From Mesorhizobium sp. M7A.F.Ca.US.008.03.1.1 (GTDB lineage Bacteria; Pseudomonadota; Alphaproteobacteria; Rhizobiales; Rhizobiaceae): DNA of 64,000 nucleotides. A program made the position numbers and the translations under genes. The notes below the pieces were generated by a model that ran no database searches, was not told where the DNA came from, and saw only the letters and a program-made list of their open reading frames with translations. The DNA lies in NCBI RefSeq assembly GCF_003997495.1, contig NZ_RZRU01000016.1:1-64000 (forward strand). Reading direction: 5' to 3'. Numbering within the stretch: position 1 is the stretch's first letter; every line of letters starts with the position of its first letter. Shown one piece after another: positions 46,013-54,503 of the stretch.

Positions 46013-48313
46013 CTACTCGGTTGTGCCAGCTTTCTTTCTGCGCCTATTGGTGTGCGACTGCGCGACGGCCATTTTCAACTCGGGTGTGATCTCCAATGGT
46101 GCATCCTCTGCCCCATGTGAGTCCTGCAGCCCCTGAACGTGGACGGTTGGGAATGGGAGTTCGATGCCCTGCTCTTTGAAGGCCTGGCGGAGGCGTAAAT
46201 AGAATCTGCCTTTCATGCTGAAGGCGCCACCCGGTCTGGTTGTGACCTTGACCCTCAATACGATGCCGTACTCGCCGAACTCCTGTACGCCCTGCATCTT
46301 GATTGGTTCGAGCACCCAGTGTTTGAACTCGGGATCTTCCGCCAGTTCGAGGCCGATTCGCTTGATCAGCTTACGGGCGAAGTCGATGTCGGTGTCATAG
46401 CCGACAGTGATGTTGAATTTGTCGGTGACCCAGTCACGGCTCTGGTTCTGGACGGCCCCAAGTTCACCGAAAGGTATTGTGAACAGCGGTCCACGATGGT
46501 GGCGCAGCTTCACCGAGCGCAGCGAAAAGCTCTCCACCGTACCCCTGTAGCTGCCCGAGCAAATGTATTCGCCGACACGAAAGGCGTCATCGAGCAGAAA
46601 AAACACGCCTGAAATAACGTCCTTGACGACGGTTTGTGCGCCAAAGCCCACGGCGACACCGACGACGCCAGCGCCGGCGATCAGCGGGCCGATCTGGATA
46701 CCGATTGAGGCGAGCATCATCAGCACCGCCATCACGACGATCATTGCGAGCAGAATGTTCTGGATAATCGGCAAAAGCGTGCGCAACCGCGCCTGTTGTG
46801 GGTCGATGGTCAGGATTTCCTCCTCTCCCATTGCTGCGTGCGGCATCTCGATGCCCAGCTTTCGTTCGATCAAAGCCTTGATGATCGACCAGCCGAAATC
46901 GGCAGCAAGCGCAATGACCACGACATTGATCAATCCGCGCAGTATGAGCGTAGCGGTCTTATCGCTGTCCCGCATGGATTGCATGTCCAGACCCAGGACA
47001 CGCGCGAGAAGATAAGCCGCCGCCAGGATAAAAATCATCCGGATTCCCCGGTCGATGGCTGCGATCGTCACCGCTGCGATCGTAGGCCGGCCAGCATCTT
47101 CCGAACCCGGCCGCAGGACGAAATTGACCCCGCGCTCGGTCAATACGATTGCCATGGGCAGGAAGAATGCGGCGAAGGTAAACCAGAAGATAATGTAAAG
47201 GCCTGCGATGCGCTCCAGGAACAGAACGACGAAATAAGCAGTCAACAACCATGTCTTTGCCGTGTGACCGCTGTGGCTCGCACCGTCTCGCCTTGCTTTT
47301 GGCCGACGCCAAATGGCCAGCAGGAAGAGCAACAGCAGCACGAAATCGGCGCCGACCGTCAGGGCCATCATTCCGTCCTGGTCGATGCCGAGACCGGGCA
47401 AGAGGATGAACGCGGCGCCGAAGAAGGCGAAGACCCCAAGGATCCGGGGTAGCCAATAGGACCAATGGTCGGCCGTTTCGTTGGTGATCGGCAAAGCACG
47501 AACCTCGACGGCGTTCTCGACGTTCATGAAGGAAGGGACGAGCGTGGCCATGACGTACAGGCGCACCCCCCATGTAAAGACCGCAGCGATCAGAAATGTC
47601 AGCACAATTTCGCGGATAAGCATTGGCCAATCGAATAACATGAACGCGCCGGCGCTACCCAGGCCGAACGAGACGATCATCATGCTGGAATAAAGCGTGC
47701 GACCGCCAATTTTCTTGGCCCGCCCAATGGGCGTATCTTTCGGCTGTGCGATGACCCAAAGACGAAATGGACGGGTGAGCTTGTACGTTGCCCAGGTGAG
47801 CGCCAGGCCAGCGGCGATGAAGATCGCAACCAGCACCAATATGCTTGCAGGGCCTTTGTTGGACATATCGTCCATAGTATTGGCCCGGACGCGCGCAAAC
47901 TGGCCCGGCAGCGAGGGCAAGGTTCGAACGATCTTTTCAATATGATGTTTGATCCGATCGAGTGTCGAGGAGGCCATCGTGTTCATCTGGCCTGGCGCAG
48001 CCGCGGCGCCGCCCGACGTGTCGGCCGGCGGAGCGCCCGCCCCGGCAGGTGTCCCCGTTGATCCGGCGTCCTGATTTCGTTGTTCGGCCACCCAAGCCTT
48101 CACCGACGGATCGTCGAGAAGCTCAAACAGCTGTTTGACCCTTTCAGGTGCGGCGGCCGCCGGCATTTGCGCCTGTGCATGACCAGCCAACAAAAGGGCG
48201 ATCACAAAGACGAGCGGCCTGGCAATCAGGACAAACATCGCCGCCAGGTCTCCGAGATGTCGTGCCGGGCGCGCCAGAGTCTTGGCTCCCAATCGTCGAT
48301 TCAAGATTGGCAT
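46013..48313 (-). CDS. MscS-family mechanosensitive channel, long form
   Basis: A 766-residue inner-membrane protein. A cleavable signal peptide is visible (VFVIALLLAGHAQA), then a periplasmic Pro/Ala-rich domain, and about ten membrane segments from residue 150 to 560. The MscS core has GVGVAVGFGAQTVVKDVISG (pore-lining helix) and the beta domain with GTVESFSLRSVKLRHHRGPL. The C-terminal cage domain ends at about 725. It releases solutes when the membrane is stretched. ATG 48238 places the signal peptide at the start and may be the real start rather than 48313. Confidence 0.92.
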   Translation of the reverse strand: MPILNRRLGAKTLARPARHLGDLAAMFVLIARPLVFVIALLLAGHAQAQMPAAAAPERVKQLFELLDDPSVKAWVAEQRNQDAGSTGTPAGAGAPPADTSGGAAAAPGQMNTMASSTLDRIKHHIEKIVRTLPSLPGQFARVRANTMDDMSNKGPASILVLVAIFIAAGLALTWATYKLTRPFRLWVIAQPKDTPIGRAKKIGGRTLYSSMMIVSFGLGSAGAFMLFDWPMLIREIVLTFLIAAVFTWGVRLYVMATLVPSFMNVENAVEVRALPITNETADHWSYWLPRILGVFAFFGAAFILLPGLGIDQDGMMALTVGADFVLLLLFLLAIWRRPKARRDGASHSGHTAKTWLLTAYFVVLFLERIAGLYIIFWFTFAAFFLPMAIVLTERGVNFVLRPGSEDAGRPTIAAVTIAAIDRGIRMIFILAAAYLLARVLGLDMQSMRDSDKTATLILRGLINVVVIALAADFGWSIIKALIERKLGIEMPHAAMGEEEILTIDPQQARLRTLLPIIQNILLAMIVVMAVLMMLASIGIQIGPLIAGAGVVGVAVGFGAQTVVKDVISGVFFLLDDAFRVGEYICSGSYRGTVESFSLRSVKLRHHRGPLFTIPFGELGAVQNQSRDWVTDKFNITVGYDTDIDFARKLIKRIGLELAEDPEFKHWVLEPIKMQGVQEFGEYGIVLRVKVTTRPGGAFSMKGRFYLRLRQAFKEQGIELPFPTVHVQGLQDSHGAEDAPLEITPELKMAVAQSHTNRRRKKAGTTE

Positions 48314-48774
48314 CGTGGGGTAACCTTCCGGTCAAATCGTCGAGCAAAGACAGCTAGATCCGTAGTTGCACCCACCTTGAAGAAACCGATGTAGCGGTGC
48401 AAGACATCATCGTTCCGCCAGCCAATCCCTCCGCATATTCGCCTTTCCCAAGCCTGAGTAGATCCCCGGATACAAAGGCCGATTGACCATGCACTGGAAT
48501 CCCAGCACGGTCCATATCGGGTGGGCTTCATCTCAACGGTGCCACGATACAAAGACCGATCGTTACTGGCTTCCGGACAACTTAATTCGCTATCGACATA
48601 GTCATTGGCATCGTTTTGGCGAGCAGATTTCTTATGCCTAATAGCGGGTGAAAGAAAATGGAGAGGATTATATTTTCAACGACGCCCTTTGGGTGGCGGC
48701 CGATGTCGCTTGCCATGCTGGCAGCGCAAAACGATTCACGTTCCCGAGGGCAGGGTGACGATCGAAACATGGTC
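48314..48774. other. 461-base region without a confident gene
   Basis: It lies upstream of the MscS gene and downstream of the dehydrogenase gene, both minus strand. The frame crossing 48301-48552 gives no recognisable protein. No transposase or RNA gene is seen. It may carry the MscS promoter and the terminator of the polyamine-type operon. Confidence 0.4.
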
Positions 48775-49536
48775 TCAGCCGATGCTTTCACCGCCGTCGA
48801 TCACCAGCGCCTGGCCGGTCATGAAGGATGAGCGGTCGGAGACGAGGAACAGGATCGCTTCGGCGATCTCATCGGCGCTGGCCCAGCGGCCCATCGGGAT
48901 CTTGGTGCGGACATAGGTTTCGATCGCCTCGCGTCCGCCCATCTGGGCGATGAACGGTTCGTTGAACGGCGTATCGACCCAGCCCGGACAGAGCGCGTTG
49001 ACGCGGACATTGTGACGGGCATAGTCGAGCGACATCTGCCGTGTCATTGCCACCGCCGCATGTTTGGAGGTTGCGTAGGCAATCATCTCGCGGTCGTAGA
49101 ACACGCCGGAATTGGAGGCGGTGTTGAGGATGACGCCGCCGCCTCGTGCGACCATCGATGGCATGACCAGCCTGGCCGCCAGGAACTGCGCCCGCACATT
49201 GACCCGCCACGATGCATCCATGCCGCCGACCTCGACTTCGGTCAGCGTGCCGCCAACCTGGATGCCGGCATGATTGTGCAGGATGTCGATGCGCCCATGC
49301 CTGTCGAGCGTGCCGGCAATGAGGTGCTCGACCGCCGCGTCGTCAGCGACATCGGTGGCGATCGCGTCGGTCTTCCCGCCCGCCGCCCGGATGTCAGAAG
49401 CCGTTGCTTCGCCAGCAGCCTGATCCCTGTCGGCGATGACGACCACCGCGCCTTCCCTGGCCATGATCATCGCGCCGGCACGCCCGATGCCGGAGCCGGC
49501 GCCTGTCACCACGGCGATGCGGTCTTTGAGGATCAT
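48775..49536 (-). CDS. short-chain dehydrogenase/reductase
   Basis: A 253-residue classical SDR: VTGAGSGIGRAGA is the NAD(P)-binding glycine motif, HNHAGIQ replaces the usual NNAG element, and the catalytic Ser and YxxxK are present as NTASNSG and YATSKHA. The C-terminus ends FMTGQALVIDGG. The ATG at 49536 is chosen because the longer frame to 49635 adds an improbable Cys/Pro-rich leader. It starts 10 bases after the permease stop, so it closes the polyamine-type operon and may oxidise the imported compound or a product of it. Confidence 0.92.
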   Translation of the reverse strand: MILKDRIAVVTGAGSGIGRAGAMIMAREGAVVVIADRDQAAGEATASDIRAAGGKTDAIATDVADDAAVEHLIAGTLDRHGRIDILHNHAGIQVGGTLTEVEVGGMDASWRVNVRAQFLAARLVMPSMVARGGGVILNTASNSGVFYDREMIAYATSKHAAVAMTRQMSLDYARHNVRVNALCPGWVDTPFNEPFIAQMGGREAIETYVRTKIPMGRWASADEIAEAILFLVSDRSSFMTGQALVIDGGESIG

Positions 49537-49546
49537 GATGCGGCTT

Positions 49547-50359
49547 TCAGTTCGATGGTTTGCGTTGGCGCAATTGCCATTGGGCGAGCACCACAAGCAG
49601 CACGGAGGCGACGAGCACGATCGTCGCGATGGCATTGATTTCCGGCGTCACGCCACGCCGGATCGACGCGAAGACATAGATCGGCAGCGTCGTCTGCGCG
49701 CCGGCGACGAAAAAGGCGATGATGAAATCGTCGAAAGAGAAGGTGAAGGCGAGCAGGAAGCCTGCGACAACCGCCGGCATGATCTGCGGCAGCACGATCG
49801 AGCGGAACGTCGTCAACGGCGTGGCGTAGAGATCGCTCGACGCCTCGACCAGATTGCGGTCGAGGCTGCCGAGCCGGGTGCCGACGATCATCGTCACCAG
49901 CGCCATCGAGAACAGCCCGTGCGCCGCGACGATCGAGCCGTAGCCGAGCGCCAGGCGCGGCGGCTGGTCGTCGGGCCAGATCGAGGCGAGGAACGGATTG
50001 ACGACGCCAAAGAGCTGAACGAGCGCGACCAGTGTCGAAATGCCGATGACGACACCCGGAACGACGATCGCGGCGCCCAGAAGCGCGTCGAAGACCGCGC
50101 GTTTTCTGATGCCGACGCGCGCCAGGCCGAGTGCTGCCGCCGTGCCGCACAACGCCGCCAGCAAGGCGCTGGTGGTGGCGATGAACAGGCTGTTCTTCAG
50201 CGCTTCGACCAGGAATGGGTTCGCCAGTGCCTTGCCGTACCATTGCACCGAAAAGCCGGTGAACTCGCTGGCATGGTGGCCGGCGTTGAAGGAGAACAGC
50301 ACGACCAGCGCGATCGGCAGATAGAGAAAGGCGAACACCGCAATGACGAAGGCGCGCAT
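49547..50359 (-). CDS. ABC importer permease, PotC-type
   Basis: A 270-residue inner-membrane permease with six predicted helices. It starts MRAFVIAVFAFLYLPIALVV and carries the EAA loop LVEASSDLYATPLTTFRSIV followed by LPQIMPAVVAGFLLAFTFSF. The ATG at 50359 shares one base with the stop of the upstream permease. It forms the second channel half of a spermidine/putrescine-type importer. Confidence 0.92.
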   Translation of the reverse strand: MRAFVIAVFAFLYLPIALVVLFSFNAGHHASEFTGFSVQWYGKALANPFLVEALKNSLFIATTSALLAALCGTAAALGLARVGIRKRAVFDALLGAAIVVPGVVIGISTLVALVQLFGVVNPFLASIWPDDQPPRLALGYGSIVAAHGLFSMALVTMIVGTRLGSLDRNLVEASSDLYATPLTTFRSIVLPQIMPAVVAGFLLAFTFSFDDFIIAFFVAGAQTTLPIYVFASIRRGVTPEINAIATIVLVASVLLVVLAQWQLRQRKPSN

Positions 50360-51222
50360 CAGATCAGATCCACCCGGCGCGCGCCCGAAACCCGGGTCGA
50401 GATGCGGTTGGCGGCAATCAGCACCACCACCGATACCAGCACCAGCGTGATCGCGATGGCCGATCCGAACGGCCAGTTGCGCGACTGCAGGAACAGGTCG
50501 ACCAGCCCATTGCCGATGAAGAACACCTTGCCGCCGCCGAGCAGCGTCGGGATCAGATATTCGCCAAGCAGCAGGATCATGACCAGCGAGAAGCCGGTCA
50601 TCACGCCCGGCAGCGACAGTTTCAGCGTCACGCCGAGGAAGGTCGAGAGCGGCGTCGCGCCGAGATCGGCGGAGGCCTCCAGCAACCTGCGATCAAGCCG
50701 CTCGAGGCTGACATAGATCGGCAGGATCATCAGCGGCAGATACCCATAGACGATGCCGAGCAACACGGCGCCCGGCGTGTTGATCAGCCTGATATCCTCG
50801 AACCCGATATAAGCAAGCAATGCCGGGATGCCGCGCCCGCCCAGCACATACATCCAGGCATAGGTCCGCATCAGAAGGCTGGTCCAGAACGGGATGACGA
50901 CCAACGCAAGCAGGATCAGCCGCCAGCGCTGCGGTGCGCGCAGAGCAAGATAATAGGCAACCGGGTAGGCGACGAGCAGGCAGGCAAGCGCTCCCACCGG
51001 CGCCAGCACCATCGTGTTCCAGAAGGCGGTCGCCCGCGCCGGAAGATTGGCATATTGCGCGAAAGTGAAGGCGGCCTGGTAGCCGCCTTCCGGCGCTCGT
51101 TCGCCGACGCTGAACACCGCGATGGCGATGAATGGCAGCACCAGAAACACCACCAGCCACGCAGTCGCCGGACCGAGCAGCATGGCGGTCAGAAGATTCC
51201 TGCGTAGACGGCTGCCGTGCAT
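50359..51222 (-). CDS. ABC importer permease, PotB-type
   Basis: A 287-residue inner-membrane permease with six predicted helices and the EAA loop LLEASADLGATPLSTFLGVT, then LPGVMTGFSLVMILLLGEYL. It pairs with the permease at 49547. Its start at 51222 lies 73 bases after the binding-protein stop, and a stable hairpin (51241-51262) sits in that gap. Confidence 0.92.
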   Translation of the reverse strand: MHGSRLRRNLLTAMLLGPATAWLVVFLVLPFIAIAVFSVGERAPEGGYQAAFTFAQYANLPARATAFWNTMVLAPVGALACLLVAYPVAYYLALRAPQRWRLILLALVVIPFWTSLLMRTYAWMYVLGGRGIPALLAYIGFEDIRLINTPGAVLLGIVYGYLPLMILPIYVSLERLDRRLLEASADLGATPLSTFLGVTLKLSLPGVMTGFSLVMILLLGEYLIPTLLGGGKVFFIGNGLVDLFLQSRNWPFGSAIAITLVLVSVVVLIAANRISTRVSGARRVDLI

Positions 51223-51240
51223 GGAGAGATTTGCCCCGTG

Positions 51241-51262
51241 CCGGCGGGTATGAACCCGCCGG
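51241..51262 (-). promoter_or_regulatory. hairpin between binding-protein and permease genes
   Basis: CCGGCGGGT (51241-51249) and ACCCGCCGG (51254-51262) form a perfect 9-base-pair stem with a 4-base loop and no following T run. Such hairpins after binding-protein genes often protect the 3' end of the upstream message and so raise binding-protein over permease levels. That role here is inference. Confidence 0.55.
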
Positions 51263-51295
51263 TCAAGTTATCTGAATCGAATTTGAGGCCGTCGC

Positions 51296-52459
51296 TCAGG
51301 CCGACTTGAAGCGCGCCATCAGCTCGGCACGACCGGGATCGGTCAGCGTTGCCGCCGCGCCGAATTCCAGCGGAGTCAACAGGTCGGCTGCCGGATAGAG
51401 GATCGGATTGTCGAGCACCTCCTTCGGCAGCAGCTTGTTGACCCGCGCATCGGTAGACGGCGCACCATTGGCCAAATGCTCCTTCACCGCCACCTGCGGG
51501 TTCATCAGGTAATTGAGCAGGGCGTAGCCGGCCGGCTTGTTCGGCGCGTCCTTCGGAATGGCGTAGAAGTCGGTCCATATCTCGCCGCCTTCCTTGCCCA
51601 GCACATAGGCGATCTCGGGAATATCGCGATGCAGCTGCGCGCCATCGTTCGTCCAGCACATCGTCATCCACGCGTCGCCGGCGCGCATCCCCGGCTGGTA
51701 GTCGGAGGAGACCGCGAACAGATGCGGCTTGACCTTCAGCAGCAGTTCCTCCGCCTTGGCCAGTTCGTCTGGCTTGAGCGAGTTGAACGAGTAGCCGTAA
51801 TATTTCAGCGCATTGCCGATCGTGGTCAGCTGGTAGTCGTGCACCATGGTGCGGCTGTCGCCTTCCGCCATGGCAGTGTCCCAGAACTCCTTCCAGCTCG
51901 TCATCGGCTTGGTCAGCTTCTTGGTGTTGACGGCAAAGCCGGTGGTGCCCCAGTTCTTCGGCACCGCATAGGTCACCCCCTCGATCGTGCCTTCCCCGGT
52001 GAAGCGCGGATCCTCCTGCGAGCCGTCGAAATTCGGCAGCCTCGCCATCTCCAGCGGCTCGATGATGCCGAGCTTCTTGTAAGTCGAGATCGTGTAGTTG
52101 GTCGGCACGAAAAGGCTCCAGCCCGAGGCGCCGGCTTGCAATTTGGCCAGCATCTCCTCGTTGGAGCCGAAGACGTTGACCTCGACGGCAACGCCGGTGT
52201 CCTTCTTGAAATTCTCGAAGGTCGCCGGGTCATGATAGTTCGGCCAGGTGGCGATCGACATGCGGTCGCCAAGGCTTTCGGCGGCAAAGGCTGATGTCGG
52301 CATGATGCCGATCTCGCGCGCCATCACTGCCGTGGCAATGCCAAGGCCGGTGAGGCCGAGGAAGTCGCGGCGGCCGATCGAGCCGCGCTTCAGACGCATC
52401 AGCTGGTCGACGAAATTCTCGGGGCTTATCGGCAGTCCGTCACGATATGATTTCGACAT
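51296..52459 (-). CDS. PotD-type periplasmic binding protein
   Basis: A 387-residue extracellular family 1 binding protein of the spermidine/putrescine kind: MSIATWPNYHDPATFENFKK near the start of the mature part, LFVPTNYTISTYKKLGIIEP, and a C-terminal LDNPILYPAADLLTPLEF. The export signal is Tat-like (SIGRRDFLGLTGLGIATAV) but preceded by about 27 residues, so the true start might be internal. It overlaps the ATPase gene by 20 bases. Ligand: polyamine or related cation, not proven. Confidence 0.92.
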   Translation of the reverse strand: MSKSYRDGLPISPENFVDQLMRLKRGSIGRRDFLGLTGLGIATAVMAREIGIMPTSAFAAESLGDRMSIATWPNYHDPATFENFKKDTGVAVEVNVFGSNEEMLAKLQAGASGWSLFVPTNYTISTYKKLGIIEPLEMARLPNFDGSQEDPRFTGEGTIEGVTYAVPKNWGTTGFAVNTKKLTKPMTSWKEFWDTAMAEGDSRTMVHDYQLTTIGNALKYYGYSFNSLKPDELAKAEELLLKVKPHLFAVSSDYQPGMRAGDAWMTMCWTNDGAQLHRDIPEIAYVLGKEGGEIWTDFYAIPKDAPNKPAGYALLNYLMNPQVAVKEHLANGAPSTDARVNKLLPKEVLDNPILYPAADLLTPLEFGAAATLTDPGRAELMARFKSA

Positions 52460-53594
52460 GTTTTTCTACCCTCTGGTTGGCCCCGTTGTTCTTGGTCTCC
52501 GCAAACGCCAGCGGCGTTCCGGAGGCAAAGCCGATGGCGACGGGTTCACCCGGCTTGAAGAGATTGCCGTGGCCGATCAGATGATCGGCCTTGGCCAGCA
52601 GCGTTCCGATCCCCTGGACCTCGATCGCGTATTCCGCCGTCGAGCCGAGAAAGATCCGGTTGCGGACGATGCCCTTGAATGGGCCGCTTGTCCGAGCGCC
52701 GAGACTGAGCGATTCAGGACGCAGGCTGACCGAGACGGCCTCGCCTTGCCGCAAGGCGGTCCGCTTGCGCGCCGCAATGACGGTACCGTCTGCAAGCGCC
52801 ACCTCCACCAGATCGCCCGAATGCCCGGCGACGGTACCGCTCAAGAGATTGGTCTTGCCGACGAAGTCGGCGACAAACAGGTCGGCCGGTTCGTCATAGA
52901 TCTCGCTCGGCTGCCCGAGCTGGACGATGCGGCCGCCATTCATGACGCAGACGAAATCGCTCATCGACAGCGCTTCCTCCTGGTCGTGGGTGACCAGCAC
53001 GAAGGTGATGCCGATCTCGCGCTGCAGGTTCTGCAGCTCGATCTGCATGTCGGTGCGCAGCTTCTTGTCGAGCGCCGCCAGCGGCTCATCGAGCAAGAGC
53101 ACCGCCGGCTTGTTGACCAGGGCTCGCGCCAGCGCCACACGCTGCTGCTGGCCGCCCGACAGTTCGTGGATCTTGCGCCGGCCATAGCCGGCGAGCCGCA
53201 CCATTTCGAGCGCCTCGCCCGCTCGTGAGGCGATCTCGCGCGCCGACAGCCTTGGCCGCGCCTGGCGCAGCCCGTAGGCGACATTGTCCTCGACATCGAG
53301 ATGCGGAAACAGCGCATATTGCTGGAACACCATGTTGACCGGCCGCCGGTAGGGCGGCGTGCCGGCCATGTCCTGGCCGCGAATGAACACCTGGCCTTCG
53401 CTCGGCTGCTCGAAGCCGCCGATCATGCGCAGGCAGGTCGTCTTGCCGCAGCCGGATGGTCCCAGCAGCGCGACAAAGGCGGAGGGCGGGACAGCGAGAT
53501 CGATGCCGCTGACCGCGGTCACCGCGCCATAGCGCTTGGTGACGCCGCGAAACTCGATGTCGGGCACTGCGGTCAAGGCTGATGGCTCCAGCAA
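52440..53594 (-). CDS. PotA-type ATPase of the polyamine-type importer
   Basis: A 384-residue ATPase: Walker A GPSGCGKT, Q-loop FQQYALFPHLDVEDNVAYGL, signature LSGGQQQRVALARAL, Walker B VLLLDEPLAALD, and a C-terminal TOBE domain (ESLSLG onward). It is the first gene of a five-gene operon running down to 48775. It is divergent from the LuxR-type regulator; the inverted repeat at 53637-53658 lies between them and could control both. Confidence 0.94.
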   Translation of the reverse strand: MLEPSALTAVPDIEFRGVTKRYGAVTAVSGIDLAVPPSAFVALLGPSGCGKTTCLRMIGGFEQPSEGQVFIRGQDMAGTPPYRRPVNMVFQQYALFPHLDVEDNVAYGLRQARPRLSAREIASRAGEALEMVRLAGYGRRKIHELSGGQQQRVALARALVNKPAVLLLDEPLAALDKKLRTDMQIELQNLQREIGITFVLVTHDQEEALSMSDFVCVMNGGRIVQLGQPSEIYDEPADLFVADFVGKTNLLSGTVAGHSGDLVEVALADGTVIAARKRTALRQGEAVSVSLRPESLSLGARTSGPFKGIVRNRIFLGSTAEYAIEVQGIGTLLAKADHLIGHGNLFKPGEPVAIGFASGTPLAFAETKNNGANQRVEKHVEIIS

Positions 53595-53636
53595 CAGGGC
53601 AATATCGGGACGCTACCAGAGCCAATGGCGGCTAGT

Positions 53637-53658
53637 ATATACCTCTCAGGTGGTATAT
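53637..53658. promoter_or_regulatory. probable operator between the importer operon and its regulator
   Basis: ATATACC (53637-53643) and GGTATAT (53652-53658) are a perfect inverted repeat with 8 bases between, in an AT-rich patch unlike the surroundings. It lies 43 bases upstream of the importer ATPase start and 33 upstream of the probable regulator start. The spacing of half-sites fits a dimeric HTH regulator. The binding protein is inferred to be the adjacent LuxR-type gene. Confidence 0.6.
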
Positions 53659-53690
53659 CTGGTCTATTTTCTCGTTTAAGGGGGTATGGA

Positions 53691-54497
53691 TTGTCCCGCA
53701 GCGACGAATACAGCCAACTCGCCACGCTCGTCGCGGCGACGCGGGAGACCAGCGGCGACCTCTTTGGCAAGGCGCTGGTCGATTGGCTGCGGCTCCATGT
53801 CGGCTTCGACCACTGCGTGATCTTCGGCTATCGCGGCGCCTCGCGCCCGCCGCTGCTGTTCGAAACCTTCTCGCCGGCCGAAAGCCACGTCTTCGTTGCG
53901 CTATACCAGGAAGGCCCGTATCTGCTCGACCCGTTCCACCACGCGGCGGTCGAGCGCAAGGAAGGGTTCTGGCGCATGCGGGAACTGGCGCCGGACCGCT
54001 TCTATGCCAGCGAGTATTTTCGCTCCTACTACAGCCAGACCAGGCTGGCCGAGGAGGTCGGCTTCTTCGTGCCGCTGCCGGGCAAGGATGCGCTCGTGCT
54101 GTCGCTGATGCGGCTGCGCGCTTCAGGCCCATTCGGCACCGCCGATGCCAGATTGCTGCGCGACATGGCTCCGGCGGTGATCGGCTTCGCCAGGTTGCGC
54201 TGGCCCACCCTTCCGGCCGACGAGACGGCGGAATCGAAGCAGGACGAGACGGCCGCCGTGGTCAACGAGTTCGACCGCGCCCATATCTGGCAGAGCCTGT
54301 CGCTGACGCCGCGCGAAAAGCATGTCGTCGACCTGGTGCTGCAGGGGCATTCTACGGAATCGATCGCCCGGGCGATGCGCATCGTGCCAGGCACCGTGAA
54401 GGTCCATCGCCGCAACATCTACCGCAAGCTCAAGATCAAGTCGCAGGCCGGCCTGTTCGCACGCTTCGTCGAGATCATCGACGCACGGATCCGGTAA
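53691..54497 (+). CDS. LuxR-family transcription regulator with N-terminal sensory domain
   Basis: A regulator of about 268 residues. The C-terminal HTH is clear: SLTPREKHVVDLVLQGHSTE and ARAMRIVPGTVKVHRRNIYR with KLKIKSQ. The N-terminal 170 residues are an autoinducer-binding-like or GAF-like fold (FDHCVIFGYRG, YLLDPFHHAAV). It lacks a receiver domain, so it probably senses a small molecule. The TTG at 53691 with AAGGGGG at 53678-53684 is preferred; an ATG at 53625 would put the inverted repeat inside the gene. It likely controls the divergent importer operon. Confidence 0.88.
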   Translation: MSRSDEYSQLATLVAATRETSGDLFGKALVDWLRLHVGFDHCVIFGYRGASRPPLLFETFSPAESHVFVALYQEGPYLLDPFHHAAVERKEGFWRMRELAPDRFYASEYFRSYYSQTRLAEEVGFFVPLPGKDALVLSLMRLRASGPFGTADARLLRDMAPAVIGFARLRWPTLPADETAESKQDETAAVVNEFDRAHIWQSLSLTPREKHVVDLVLQGHSTESIARAMRIVPGTVKVHRRNIYRKLKIKSQAGLFARFVEIIDARIR

Positions 54498-54503
54498 GTC
54501 TTC

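Noticed and set aside
49436..50716. A 426-codon plus-strand frame opposite the permease genes.
   Set aside because: It is extremely Arg/Asp/Gln-rich without hydrophobic core, typical of an antisense shadow of membrane-protein genes.
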